DNA from: JACCSI01 sp035575715
GTDB lineage: Bacteria > Acidobacteriota > Vicinamibacteria > Vicinamibacterales > UBA2999
DNA length: 64,000 nt
Assembly (NCBI GenBank): GCA_035575715.1
Contig: DATLXN010000012.1
Coordinates: 371,299 to 435,298 of the forward strand
Direction of reading: 5' to 3'
The notes beneath the pieces were generated by a model. The model worked only from the letters and a program-made list of their open reading frames with translations. It searched no databases and was not told the DNA's origin. Below are positions 43,065 through 51,583 of the stretch, in pieces. The position numbers were made by a program, and so were the translations under genes. Position 1 is the stretch's first letter; each line of letters begins with the position of its first letter.

Positions 43065-44219
43065 ATGCACGCCATGACTCGACGCCTGGTGACAGCAATC
43101 GTGGTATGCGCGGCAACCGCCGTGGGCGTCGCGCAGACGGCGCGTCCGCGCGCGCGGGACATTGGGCTCGCGCCTGGTGTGTTCACGCCCGGTCCGCTCA
43201 ACGCCATCACCGATGTCGCCGGTGTCCGCGTGGGCCACACGACGCTGATTGTCGGCGAGCGTGTCCGGACCGGCGTGACGGTGGTAATGCCGCACAGCGG
43301 TAATTTGTTTCAGGACAAGGTACCGGGGGCGGTGTTTGTCGGGAACGCGTTCGGTAAGTTGGCGGGGTCCACACAGGTTGACGAGCTCGGCACGATCGAG
43401 ACCCCAATCGCGTTGACCAATACGCTGAGCGTCGGCGCAGCGGTCGAAGGACTGGTGCGCTGGACGTTAGCGCAAGCCGGCAACCAGGAAGTGCGCTCGG
43501 TCAATGCGCTGGTCGGCGAAACCAACGATGCCGGTCTCAATGACATTCGTGGTCTGCACGTGCGCCCTGAGCACGTCCTGTCGGCGCTGGCCAATGCGCG
43601 CGAGGGTGCCGTTGAAGAAGGCAGCGTGGGCGCCGGGACGGGGACGCGCGCCTTTGGATGGAAGGGCGGCATCGGCACTTCGTCACGCCGGCTCGACGCA
43701 CGCTACGGCGGTTACACGGTCGGAGTGTTGGTCCAGTCGAATTTCGGCGGTGTGTTGACGATCGGTGGCGCCCCGGTCGGGAAGGAAATGCGCCGCTACT
43801 CCTACGCACCGAACGGACCAGACCGAGGTCCGGGTGACGGGTCCTGCATGATCGTTGTGGCAACCGATGCACCGATCGACGCGCGGGATCTCAAGCGTCT
43901 CGCCGCTCGCGCGGTGTTCGGGCTGGCGCGGACCGGATCGTCGTTCAGTCACGGCAGCGGGGATTTCGCGATCGCGTTCTCAACAGCACCCGAACTGCGC
44001 ACGCGTTTTAACGACGATGCGGTCCAGCAGCGACGCCTCCTACCGTCTGATGGAGTGTCGCCGCTCTTTCAAGGGGCGCTCGAGGCTACAGAGGAAGCCG
44101 TCTACAACTCGCTGTTGAAAGCAACAACGGTCACCGGCGGGTCGACTACCGCTGAAGCCATACCCGTAGAGCGTGTGGTGGAGATTCTGAAAAAGTATCG
44201 GCTAGTCGCCGACCAGTGA
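43065..44219 (+). CDS. P1 (S58) family aminopeptidase, DmpA-like, secreted
   Basis: The start is the ATG at 43065 (or 43074), before a signal peptide (LVTAIVVCAATAVGVAQ); a longer frame is rejected. The family autocleaves at a Gly-Ser bond, freeing a Ser nucleophile. The expected site is in PGDGSCMIVVATDAP, with Ser at about residue 260. Other family marks are ITDVAGVRVGHTTL, GETNDAGLNDI, GAGTGTRAFGWKGGIGTSSR and YTVGVLVQSNFG. It cleaves N-terminal residues or D-Ala esters and amides. Length (about 384) suits the family. Confidence 0.92.
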   Translation: MHAMTRRLVTAIVVCAATAVGVAQTARPRARDIGLAPGVFTPGPLNAITDVAGVRVGHTTLIVGERVRTGVTVVMPHSGNLFQDKVPGAVFVGNAFGKLAGSTQVDELGTIETPIALTNTLSVGAAVEGLVRWTLAQAGNQEVRSVNALVGETNDAGLNDIRGLHVRPEHVLSALANAREGAVEEGSVGAGTGTRAFGWKGGIGTSSRRLDARYGGYTVGVLVQSNFGGVLTIGGAPVGKEMRRYSYAPNGPDRGPGDGSCMIVVATDAPIDARDLKRLAARAVFGLARTGSSFSHGSGDFAIAFSTAPELRTRFNDDAVQQRRLLPSDGVSPLFQGALEATEEAVYNSLLKATTVTGGSTTAEAIPVERVVEILKKYRLVADQ

Positions 44220-44264
44220 GCGGCGGGGGGAGTCCCCACTCACGGCCGGGAAGAAACGAGGCGA

Positions 44265-44570
44265 TTACGCGGCGATCGGGCGCCGCGTCTGTACTGTCGG
44301 GCGCTGGACAGGCTTTTTGGCATTCACCGTCGTGCGCGCCAGTCGGGGGGTGCCGACGTCCCATCCCGACGACTGGTGGCCGCAAGATACACACAATAAA
44401 GCCATCTTGTCTGGCGCGGTATGCAGCACCTTATGATGGCCGCCGCTAATAAAGCACCACGTCTGTTGAAACCAGCTGGTCAGTCGGGTCCACGCTGGCA
44501 TCGTCTGGATGGCGGCGTTGCTGGTGGTTAACGTGGCCGGTTCTGAAATTCTGATTGAGATCGTGCTCAT
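44265..44570 (-). CDS. Small conserved-looking protein with zinc-ribbon-like cysteines
   Basis: A 101-residue protein, not recognised. The central part reads WFQQTWCFISGGHHKVLHT and MALLCVSCGHQSSGWDVG, so two Cys of a CxxC knuckle plus a further Cys and a His pair could bind zinc. The distinctive Trp/Cys/His composition and AGAAGAG before the ATG favour a real gene, but its length is short and homology unknown. It lies between the P1 peptidase (convergent) and a terminator. Confidence 0.6.
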   Translation of the reverse strand: MSTISIRISEPATLTTSNAAIQTMPAWTRLTSWFQQTWCFISGGHHKVLHTAPDKMALLCVSCGHQSSGWDVGTPRLARTTVNAKKPVQRPTVQTRRPIAA

Positions 44571-44766
44571 ATCGGTCTCTTCTCGCTCCTACCCTCGACA
44601 TTGCACGGACCGTACCGTTTCTCAGGCGGTAACTGTCGCGCGATCCAGGTCGAGTCTGTCCATCGCAGGACACTCCCTGTGTAGCCCAATGCCTTCCTAA
44701 GAGCATCTGCTGAGTTAGGGGCTAAGTCCTTACTTTTCTGTCATTTCAGAACTGTTAGAAAATGAA

Positions 44767-44798
44767 AAGCGGCGGAGGGTTTGACCCTGCCGCCGCTT
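44767..44798 (-). terminator. Intrinsic terminator downstream of the 44821-45618 gene
   Basis: On the minus strand AAGCGGCGG and CCGCCGCTT form a 9-bp stem, extended after one bulged base by AGGGT pairing with ACCCT around a 3-nt loop. It is followed by a T-rich tract (TTTCATTTTC). It lies 22 bp after the stop codon, a convincing Rho-independent terminator. Confidence 0.85.
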
Positions 44799-44820
44799 GA
44801 AGAGCCGACCGAAATCGTTG

Positions 44821-45618
44821 TTAGTGGCGAGCGAAGAGCGCGAGAATCTCGGCGGACGGTTCGAAAGACGGGGCGGCCGAGGCCACCGAATTCGCGATCG
44901 GGCGGCCGTTCACTTCGCTGTAGCGGTAGTTCATGGTGAAGCTCGACTTACCAATCATCTTCACGTCAGCAAGCGATTCAATCGTCGTCGGCAACGCGAC
45001 GCCAGCGAAGCGACCGTACCGTTTGACCACCGTCACCGACTTCACCCAGAAAGACGGCGCTTTAGCCATTTTGCCCTCGAGGAGGAGCGGATAGCCGTCC
45101 GAACTCACAGTCAGGATGCCGTCGATTAACTTCGAGTCCTCTCGGCGTGGTTTGAGCCGAATCTGCACCTGGCCAGAACGCGACGAGGGGAGCGGTTCGA
45201 ACTCGTAATTGTCGGGCGTCAGAGCGGCGGCGTCACGCGCGCCAGCGCGCCATGTGGGCCCCTCCGCTTCCAGCAGCGACTTGAACACCTTCTCACGGGT
45301 GCGTTCCGAGCCGCCCTCGCCGAGCACTTTGAAAGTGAAGCCACCAGCCGGCGTCACCACTGTTTCAACTTCCATCCAACCCTGGTGCTTACCGCTCACC
45401 GTACCCGCACGCATGTCGCGTGTGGCGCGGACGGCAACACCGGAGCGAGTCGTCTGTTCGACGACGCGTTGAATCAAACCATCGGCTGACTCTTCGCCCT
45501 CAGCGGCGACATTGACATCCAATGTGCTGACGAGCCCGACCATGGCGACGACGGAAATAATTGCGGCGACGTTCGTTGAATGATTATGCGCATAATGGCG
45601 TTTCATAACGTGCTCCAC
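44821..45618 (-). CDS. Secreted protein of unknown function
   Basis: 265 residues from 45618 (ATG 45606 is an alternative), with a signal peptide (AAIISVVAMVGLVSTLDVNVAAEG). The mature protein is beta-rich: VVTPAGGFTFKVLGEGGSERTREKVFKSLL, then LPSSRSGQVQIRLKPRREDSKLIDGILTVSSDGYPLLLEGKMAK and a final FTMNYRYSEVNGRPI. The pattern resembles outer-membrane lipoprotein-sorting-like (LolA/LolB) or MucB-like folds but is not diagnostic. It ends in a strong terminator and is divergent from the small membrane protein, so it is a single-gene unit. Confidence 0.75.
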   Translation of the reverse strand: MEHVMKRHYAHNHSTNVAAIISVVAMVGLVSTLDVNVAAEGEESADGLIQRVVEQTTRSGVAVRATRDMRAGTVSGKHQGWMEVETVVTPAGGFTFKVLGEGGSERTREKVFKSLLEAEGPTWRAGARDAAALTPDNYEFEPLPSSRSGQVQIRLKPRREDSKLIDGILTVSSDGYPLLLEGKMAKAPSFWVKSVTVVKRYGRFAGVALPTTIESLADVKMIGKSSFTMNYRYSEVNGRPIANSVASAAPSFEPSAEILALFARH

Positions 45619-45857
45619 GGCCGGCTACATCGCAAGACACGGGCCACTCCGCCAGGTGCCGAATTGCAAGAAAAAACGCTCATTTCTAAAAGCAGGCCGA
45701 TTCGGTCGACTAGGTCGGGACGGCATGAAGTGGTAGAGGGAGGCCCCGCCGAGCCGCGGCCATCAGTCTTGGCGTGTCGTTTTAACGGGCGGCGCTTTGA
45801 CCAATAACGAGGAGCGTGGCAACTGCGTTGCAAGTGCCTCGGTGGGAGATTTCACAG

Positions 45858-46091
45858 ATGAGCCGCTTTGATTCGACTACGTTCATGACAGGTCTATTGG
45901 TGGGTTGCGCAATGGGTGCGATCGCCGGCCTACTGTACGCTCCGGCGCCAGGGCCGGCGCTTGGCGCGATTCGACAACGACGTGCCTTCCAGGCCCAGGA
46001 GCCGCGGGTGGACGATGAAATCGATCAGTCGTTCCCGGCGAGCGATCCTCCGTCGTGGACGCCAGCCACGAGCTCGCCTACATCCGAGTAG
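45858..46091 (+). CDS. Small YtxH-like membrane protein
   Basis: 77 residues from the ATG at 45858, with GGGAG 10 nt upstream. One transmembrane helix (MTGLLVGCAMGAIAGLLYAP) resembles YtxH family proteins, with the usual A-P end. The tail DEIDQSFPASDPPSWTP carries the ESFPASDPPSW-like motif found in many small bacterial proteins of unknown function. A longer frame upstream lacks a start signal. Confidence 0.65.
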   Translation: MSRFDSTTFMTGLLVGCAMGAIAGLLYAPAPGPALGAIRQRRAFQAQEPRVDDEIDQSFPASDPPSWTPATSSPTSE

Positions 46092-46117
46092 CCGATGTCT
46101 TCGTGCGGCCGCCGCGC

Positions 46118-46146
46118 TTTACCAACGCGCGGCGGTCCTCTATACT
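46118..46146 (+). promoter_or_regulatory. Promoter of tRNA-Leu
   Basis: TTTACC at 46118-46123 and TATACT at 46141-46146 are separated by exactly 17 bp. This is a good sigma70-type promoter, with transcription expected near 46153. Confidence 0.6.
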
Positions 46147-46179
46147 CAGAGGTTCCTGCTTCGATCTCAGGCGCTTCGT

Positions 46180-46266
46180 GCGGAAGTGGCGGAATTGGCA
46201 GACGCGCAAGCCTCAGGAGCTTGTACCCGCAAGGGTGTGAAGGTTCGAGTCCTTTCTTCCGCACCA
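46180..46266 (+). tRNA. tRNA-Leu (anticodon CAG)
   Basis: An 87-nt type II tRNA. The acceptor stem is GCGGAAG with CTTCCGC and the discriminator A, followed by an encoded CCA (46264-46266). The anticodon stem CAAGC/GCTTG encloses the loop CTCAGGA with anticodon CAG. A long variable arm (TACCCGCAAGGGTG) and a T-loop (GGTTCGAGTCC) are present, as in tRNA-Leu. It decodes CUG. Confidence 0.96.
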
Positions 46267-46296
46267 ACCCAGCCCGACGGCACCCGGAACAATCTA

Positions 46297-46824
46297 TTAT
46301 TGGGACAGCCGCGCTGATGTCGCGATGCTCCGCGAGCGTGCCACGACGGTTGCGTAGCCGGGGTTCTTGAGGGGAACGCTCACTGAGGGGACGGCTGCGG
46401 GTCCATCATAGCTGGCTGGCGCCCGCCCCAACAATGCCGCCGGCGCGTTCACGAACAGCAGGCCAACCAAGACGATAATCGCCAACATGGCCGCGCGGGC
46501 AAGTGGAACCCGCATGCTGCGTGTGGGTGTGTGAATGAAGGGCGTTGATCTGGGCTCCGTCACGCCACTGACGTCATTTTCCAGATTAAACTGCGATAGA
46601 TAGCGGCGGACTATCTGGTCGCCGTTCAAGCCAAGCTCGCTGGCATACAAGTGGAGATGCCGCCGCACAAAGAAAGTCGGTGGTAACGCCTGTAAATCGT
46701 TGCTTTCGAAGGCCTCGATTTGGCCGATCCGCAACTTGGTCAGGCTCGACAATTCCGCGCGCGAGAGGCCACGTGCTTTGCGCGTCTGCCAAAGTTCGAA
46801 GCCGACATTAGGGCAAGTCTCCAT
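46297..46824 (-). CDS. RodZ-like helix-turn-helix membrane protein (short)
   Basis: A 175-residue protein. Residues 1-75 are an HTH of the RodZ type (FELWQTRKARGLSRAELSSLTKLRIGQIEAFESND), followed by a linker and one transmembrane helix (AAMLAIIVLVGLLFVNAPAALL). RodZ links MreB to cell shape, but the periplasmic domain is missing. It is the smaller neighbour of the next gene and shares its layout, so the two are probably paralogues. It lies 30 bp from the tRNA. Confidence 0.75.
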   Translation of the reverse strand: METCPNVGFELWQTRKARGLSRAELSSLTKLRIGQIEAFESNDLQALPPTFFVRRHLHLYASELGLNGDQIVRRYLSQFNLENDVSGVTEPRSTPFIHTPTRSMRVPLARAAMLAIIVLVGLLFVNAPAALLGRAPASYDGPAAVPSVSVPLKNPGYATVVARSRSIATSARLSQ

Positions 46825-46853
46825 ATCACCTGGAGCTGCAAAAGGCTTACCGT

Positions 46854-48152
46854 TTACCTCACCCGGTGGAGCACCGACCGGCCGGCCGACTGAGCCGCGT
46901 CGCTTGCGAATGAGCCGCGCAGCGACCCATCGTCGCGCGTGACCATCACGAAGGTGCCGTTGCTCTGCCGACGCAGACCCTGTTCAGTAAACCGAAGTTC
47001 GACACGACCTTTTTCATCAACCGAACCAGTCAATGTCATCGGTGTGCGTGCCGACGCGCCGAGCGGGCGGCCATTTTCAAGGATCTTGAAGCCACGGCCG
47101 GTGACGCTATCGCCGTCCTGAGCCAATTCGATTCGGTAACTGAGGTGCATGCCGTTAAAGGCGCTCTGGCTGGCCGATTCGACTTCCGTCGTGAGCTGCC
47201 ACATCCCCGTCAGGTCGTGGCTAGTGGGCGAGGCGGGCAGCGCCGTTTCGCGGTTCCCATCCGCTGCTCGGGTTGACGCCGCTTCACGCGCCGCCGTGTC
47301 TCGCGCTGACAGCACTTCTCGGCTCGTGGCGACTTCTCGCTTTGGGGCAACCTCGCGCGGCGCAACGGCTTCTCGGCTCGTGGCAGCGTCTCGTTTCGGG
47401 GCAACCTCGCGCGTCGGCGCCACGGCTTCTCGCGTCGGCCACACAGGTCCCCGGCTGGGAGGTACCGCTTCAGGCGTCGGCCACGCCCGCTCCACCGGCG
47501 CGTCGACGATGGCCGGAGATTCGGGCTCTGTCGTCAACGGAGCGTCCGACATCTGTGTGGCCCGCTGAGCGTCAGCCGCCTGGCCTGACTCGTCGGAGAT
47601 CGCCGGAGGCATTTCTTGGGCCGACAGGTATTCATCGTGACCCGAGTCATCGCTGTTGAACCACATGTAGGTGCCAAGCCCAAGCACGGCCATCACGGCG
47701 AGTGCTGCGTAGCGTGTCCCGACAGGACGTCGGCCGCTGTCTCCGGGCAGTAAACGATGGGGATGGTTTGGCGTCGGTTCGTCTTCAGCCCACTCATGAG
47801 CCTCGAGCGGTTCGAACTCTTCGACTGGTGGTATGTGAGCCGCCGCGAGTTCGCGGCCCGCAGGCTGCGGCCGGGGCGACGGCGTCTCGAGCAGAACAGA
47901 CTGCTGCAAATACCGATCGACGGTCACGTCCGGATCGAGTCCCACCTCGGCAGCTATCGTCCGTAGATACCCTTTGACATAGGTCAGCGGCGGCAATTGG
48001 TCGACAGCGTTCTCTTCAATCGCCGCAAGCCGGGTGACCGGGATTTTTGTGGTGTGAGCGACTTGTTCAAGTGATAAGCCGCGCGACTCTCGCGCGAGTC
48101 GAAGCTCAGCGCCCACGTCGAGGCCGTTATCCATGGCGAGGTCGTTATCCAT
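46854..48152 (-). CDS. RodZ-like helix-turn-helix membrane protein with repetitive linker
   Basis: About 432 residues from ATG 48152 (TTG at 48161 is an alternative). The N-terminal HTH (LRLARESRGLSLEQVAHTTKIPVTRLAAIEENAVDQLP, YVKGYLRTIAAEVGLDPD) is RodZ-like. A transmembrane helix (YAALAVMAVLGLGTYMWF) follows at about residue 155. Then comes a low-complexity linker rich in TREAVAP, REVAPKR and TSREV repeats (about residues 230-310). The last 120 residues form a beta-rich domain (GMWQLTTEVESASQSAFNGMHLSYRIEL) of unknown function, which could bind a ligand outside the membrane. The linker repeats suggest replication slippage. Confidence 0.78.
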   Translation of the reverse strand: MDNDLAMDNGLDVGAELRLARESRGLSLEQVAHTTKIPVTRLAAIEENAVDQLPPLTYVKGYLRTIAAEVGLDPDVTVDRYLQQSVLLETPSPRPQPAGRELAAAHIPPVEEFEPLEAHEWAEDEPTPNHPHRLLPGDSGRRPVGTRYAALAVMAVLGLGTYMWFNSDDSGHDEYLSAQEMPPAISDESGQAADAQRATQMSDAPLTTEPESPAIVDAPVERAWPTPEAVPPSRGPVWPTREAVAPTREVAPKRDAATSREAVAPREVAPKREVATSREVLSARDTAAREAASTRAADGNRETALPASPTSHDLTGMWQLTTEVESASQSAFNGMHLSYRIELAQDGDSVTGRGFKILENGRPLGASARTPMTLTGSVDEKGRVELRFTEQGLRRQSNGTFVMVTRDDGSLRGSFASDAAQSAGRSVLHRVR

Positions 48153-48231
48153 GTTGCCCAAGACTGCAAGACTCGCACCGCTTGGCTGGTTTAGCGGCCG
48201 TTGGTAAGATGGCGCCGCAAAGGAGTTCGTG

Positions 48232-48873
48232 ATGCGAACAGTATTTCTCTTAGCGGCAGTGGTCGTGCTTGGCGTCTACAGCCGAACAGTGACGGCGCAG
48301 AATCAACCGCTGGGGTTTTTTATCACCAGCGTCGGGAGCGGCGACGGGGCCAACCTCGGCGGTCTGAGCGGTGCGGACGCGCACTGCCAGAATCTCGCGA
48401 AGGCTGTTGGCGCCGGTACCCGGACATGGCGGGCATATCTGAGTGGGGTGGAAAACGCCAAACCGGTTAATGCGAAGGACCGGATTGGCAGCGGCCCCTG
48501 GTCCAACGCCAAGGGCGTGCTCGTCGCGCAGAACGTCGCCGACCTGCACGGCGACCCGAACAAGCTCACCAAGGACACCCAGCTCACCGAAAAAGGTGCT
48601 GTGGTCAATGGCCGCGGAGATACGCCGAACACGCATGACATCCTGACCGGATCCAATCTCGATGGCACCGCGTTCACCGATGGCGCCGATCACACCTGCA
48701 ACAACTGGATGAGCAACAGCACAGGCAGCGCGCAGGTCGGCCATCACGATCGGCAAGGCGGCGGAGCCAATCCCACATCGTGGAATAACGCGCACGCGTC
48801 GAAGGGATGCAGCCAGGCCAACCTGGTCGCCACCGGTGGCAACGGCTTGTTTTATTGCTTCGCGGCTAAGTAG
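48232..48873 (+). CDS. Secreted lectin-like (DUF1554-like) protein
   Basis: 213 residues from the ATG at 48232, with AGGAG 6 nt upstream; a GTG at 48229 is rejected. A signal peptide (TVFLLAAVVVLGVYSRTVTAQ) precedes a compact domain with six or so cysteines in conserved positions. It resembles an endostatin/C-type-lectin-like (DUF1554) fold: GLSGADAHCQNLAKAVGAG, TWRAYLSGVE, DHTCNNWMSNSTGSAQVGHHDRQGG, CSQANL and LFYCFAAK. The cysteine pattern suggests disulfides and an extracellular role, perhaps binding sugar. It precedes udk but has no obvious link to it. Confidence 0.78.
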   Translation: MRTVFLLAAVVVLGVYSRTVTAQNQPLGFFITSVGSGDGANLGGLSGADAHCQNLAKAVGAGTRTWRAYLSGVENAKPVNAKDRIGSGPWSNAKGVLVAQNVADLHGDPNKLTKDTQLTEKGAVVNGRGDTPNTHDILTGSNLDGTAFTDGADHTCNNWMSNSTGSAQVGHHDRQGGGANPTSWNNAHASKGCSQANLVATGGNGLFYCFAAK

Positions 48874-48903
48874 GCCGTCTCCTAGCGCTTGTAAGCTAGC
48901 CGA

Positions 48904-49527
48904 ATGCATCCGTTCGTGATTGGTGTTGCCGGCGGCTCGGGTTCGGGCAAGACCACCGTCGTCCGGAGAATCGTCGACAGCCTCGGTCCCGAGCGCGTCA
49001 CCGTGCTCGATCACGATCGCTATTATCGCGATCGCAACGACCTTCGGCTGGAAGAGCGGGCGGCTCTCAATTACGACCACCCGGACTCGCTCGAAACCGA
49101 ACTGATGGTGCGTCACCTGCACGAACTCAAGGCGGGCCGCGATGTCGAGGTGCCGAGGTATGACTTCGCGCGCTACCAGCGGCTTACCAACACTGACACG
49201 ACGGTGGCTCGGCGGGCGGTTATCGTCGAAGGCATTCTGGTGTTTGTCGATGCCGCCGTGCGCGCCTTGATGGACATCAAGGTATTTGTTGATACCGACG
49301 ACGACTCGCGTTTCATTCGACGGCTTCGGCGGGATGTCGCCGAGCGCGGCCGGACGATGGATTCGGTGATCGATCAGTACGAATCGACCGTGAAACCGAT
49401 GCACCTGGAGTTTGTCGAACCGAGCAAGCGCTACGCCGACGTGATCTTGCCACAAGGCGGCCACAACGCCGTAGCAGTGGAGTTGTTGTTGACGCTGGTG
49501 CGCAGCGTGGCCGGGCCGGCGCCCTAA
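48904..49527 (+). CDS. udk: Uridine kinase
   Basis: A 207-residue kinase of pyrimidine salvage that phosphorylates uridine and cytidine. The P-loop GGSGSGKTT spans residues 10-18. LDHDRYYRDRNDLRLEERAALNYDHPDS matches the substrate region of Udk. The motif RDVAERGRTMDSVIDQYESTVKPMHLEFVEPSKRYAD is conserved. It converges with leuD with a 4-bp overlap. Confidence 0.95.
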   Translation: MHPFVIGVAGGSGSGKTTVVRRIVDSLGPERVTVLDHDRYYRDRNDLRLEERAALNYDHPDSLETELMVRHLHELKAGRDVEVPRYDFARYQRLTNTDTTVARRAVIVEGILVFVDAAVRALMDIKVFVDTDDDSRFIRRLRRDVAERGRTMDSVIDQYESTVKPMHLEFVEPSKRYADVILPQGGHNAVAVELLLTLVRSVAGPAP

Positions 49528-50117
49528 ACGGCGGGGCGCCCCTTCTCGAAGGCGCTGATGTCGGCGCTGTACTGCAACAGGAGGTCGATGTCGTCTAAGC
49601 CGTTGAGCAGGCGATGACGGGCGGCGTTATCAATCGCGAACGTGGCGGCAAATCCAGCCGAGTCAGTGACTGCGCAGAGTTCCAGATCGATCGCGATGGT
49701 GTAACCGCTGTCGCGCTCGCCGCGTGACGCCAGCGTCGCGACGTCGGCTTCGGCAAGCACCACCGGCAACAAACCATTGGTCACCGCATTCGCAGCAAAA
49801 ATGTCGGCAAACGACGGTGCAATGATGGCGCGAAACCCGAAGTCGGTCAGCGCCCAGGCGGCATGTTCGCGCGACGACCCGCAACCGAAGTTCGCGCCGG
49901 TCAGCAGAATTGTCGCCGATTGGAAGCGCGGCTGATTGAGCACAAAGCTGGTGTCGACCTGTCCGCGGCTATTGAGGCGCCAATCGTGAAACAGGTGTTG
50001 ACCGAATCCTGTGCGGGCGATCGATTTGAGAAACTGCTTCGGAATCAGTTGATCGGTATCGATATCGCGGCGCAGGAGCGGCGCGACCTGACCGCGATGC
50101 GTGCGAAACGGCTGCAT
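49524..50117 (-). CDS. leuD: 3-isopropylmalate dehydratase small subunit
   Basis: A 197-residue LeuD, which forms the isopropylmalate isomerase with LeuC. The aconitase swivel-domain signature GANFGCGSSREHAAWAL is clear, with FGFRAIIAPSFADIF and NGLLPVVL after it. It starts at the last base of the leuC stop (TGATG overlap), so the two are coupled. It is last of the leuABCD operon. Confidence 0.97.
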   Translation of the reverse strand: MQPFRTHRGQVAPLLRRDIDTDQLIPKQFLKSIARTGFGQHLFHDWRLNSRGQVDTSFVLNQPRFQSATILLTGANFGCGSSREHAAWALTDFGFRAIIAPSFADIFAANAVTNGLLPVVLAEADVATLASRGERDSGYTIAIDLELCAVTDSAGFAATFAIDNAARHRLLNGLDDIDLLLQYSADISAFEKGRPAV

Positions 50118-51583
50118 CAGCGATACTCCCAGGCGCGGACATCGGCAAAATGGCCGTGGACGGCTGCCGCCGCCGCCATTGCTGGACTGACCAGGTGGGT
50201 GCGCCCGCCGCGCCCTTGCCGGCCCTCGAAATTCCGGTTACTTGTCGATGCCGCCCGCTCACCGGGTAGAAGGGTGTCGGGATTCATCCCCAGGCACATG
50301 GAGCAGCCCGGCTCTCGCCACTCGAAGCCAGCTTCCAGAAACACCTGGTCGAGGCCCTCCCGTTCGGCAGCGGCCTTGACCCGTTCCGACCCCGGCACGA
50401 CCATCGCGTGCACGTGATCGCTGACATGATGCCCACGCGCGACGCGCGCCGCAATGCGCAGGTCTTCGATCCGCGCGTTGGTGCATGAGCCGATGAAGAC
50501 GCGATTCACCGCGACCTGCTGCATTGGCGTGCCGGGCGTCAGTGCCATGTATTCCAGCGCCCGGCTCATGGCGTCACGTTCATGCGCGTTACTGGCACTG
50601 CTCGGATCGGGCACTGCTTCAGTAATTGAGACGACCATGTCCGGTCGCGTCCCCCACGTCACCAGCGGCGAAAGGGCGTGCAGGTCGATTACCAGCGTCT
50701 GATCGAAGGTGGCATCGCGGTCGCTGGCAAGGCGGCGCCACCCAGACAGCGCCGTTGGCCAATGCATCTCACCTGGTGCAAACCGTCGACCCGCCAGATA
50801 GGCAAAGGTAATGTCGTCGGGCGGAACCATCGCCGCCGTCGCCCCGGCCTCAATGCTCATGTTGCACAGCGTCATGCGCTGCTCCATCGACAAGTGCGGG
50901 ATCAGCGTTCCACCAAATTCGATGACATGCCCGGTGCCGCCGGACATCCCGAGGTGACTGACCACGGCGAGCGCGGCATCTTTCGCCGAGACACCGGCGG
51001 CGAGTTGGCCGTTGAGCTCGATCCGCATCGCCTTCGGCTTGCGTCGGATCAAACACTGTGTCGCAAGCACTTGCTCCACGTCACTGGTCCCGATGCCGAA
51101 GGCCAGTGCGCCAAAGGCGCCGTGCGTGGTGGTGTGGCTGTCGCCGCAGACAATTGTCATCCCCGGTCGGGTGAGGCCGAGTTCCGGGCCAATCACGTGG
51201 ACGATGCCCTGGTCGCCTGATTCGACGTCGTAGAGCGGGACGCCGTGTTCGGCGCAGTTGCGCCGCAGCGCCTCGACCATCGACTGCGCCAGCAGGTCGG
51301 TGATCGGCAGTCGTCGACTGGTCGTGGGGACGTTGTGGTCGATTGTTGCGAAGGTCCGGTCCGGACGGCGCACGCGACGGCCCGCCGCGTTGAGCCCGCT
51401 GAATGCCTGCGGCGAGGTCACTTCGTGGACCAGATGTAGATCGACATAGAGAAGCGACTGCTGGTCATCCAGTTGACGCACCACGTGCGCGTTCCACAGC
51501 TTATCGAGCAGCGTGTGTGCGGATCCCTGATCGCTGTTTTTTGATCCCTGGTCCCTGATCACTGATCCCTGGTTAGACAGCAT
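50117..51583 (-). CDS. leuC: 3-isopropylmalate dehydratase large subunit
   Basis: A 488-residue LeuC, the iron-sulphur subunit of leucine biosynthesis. The cluster cysteines are Cys367 (GSCTNARIEDLR), Cys427 and Cys430 (GCSMCLGMNPD). These numbers are 20 higher than in E. coli LeuC (347, 407, 410). The offset comes mainly from an N-terminal extension (MLSNQGSVIRDQGSKNSDQGS) encoded by a heptamer array; homology begins at HTLLDKLWNAHVV. The start at 51583 overlaps the leuB stop by 11 bp. The repeat unit is 7 bp, so a change of one unit would shift the frame. Confidence 0.96.
   Translation of the reverse strand: MLSNQGSVIRDQGSKNSDQGSAHTLLDKLWNAHVVRQLDDQQSLLYVDLHLVHEVTSPQAFSGLNAAGRRVRRPDRTFATIDHNVPTTSRRLPITDLLAQSMVEALRRNCAEHGVPLYDVESGDQGIVHVIGPELGLTRPGMTIVCGDSHTTTHGAFGALAFGIGTSDVEQVLATQCLIRRKPKAMRIELNGQLAAGVSAKDAALAVVSHLGMSGGTGHVIEFGGTLIPHLSMEQRMTLCNMSIEAGATAAMVPPDDITFAYLAGRRFAPGEMHWPTALSGWRRLASDRDATFDQTLVIDLHALSPLVTWGTRPDMVVSITEAVPDPSSASNAHERDAMSRALEYMALTPGTPMQQVAVNRVFIGSCTNARIEDLRIAARVARGHHVSDHVHAMVVPGSERVKAAAEREGLDQVFLEAGFEWREPGCSMCLGMNPDTLLPGERAASTSNRNFEGRQGRGGRTHLVSPAMAAAAAVHGHFADVRAWEYR
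51522..51577. repeat. Eight-unit heptamer array inside the start of leuC
   Basis: Units GATCCCT, GATCGCT, GTTTTTT, GATCCCT, GGTCCCT, GATCACT, GATCCCT and GGTTAGA run without break. The last overlaps the leuB stop codon. All of it lies in the first 20 codons of leuC. Confidence 0.85.

Noticed and set aside
42960..43295. Overlapping longer starts for the PLP-enzyme and P1-peptidase genes
   Set aside because: Each extension lies over the other gene, lacks homology, and precedes a normal start or signal peptide.
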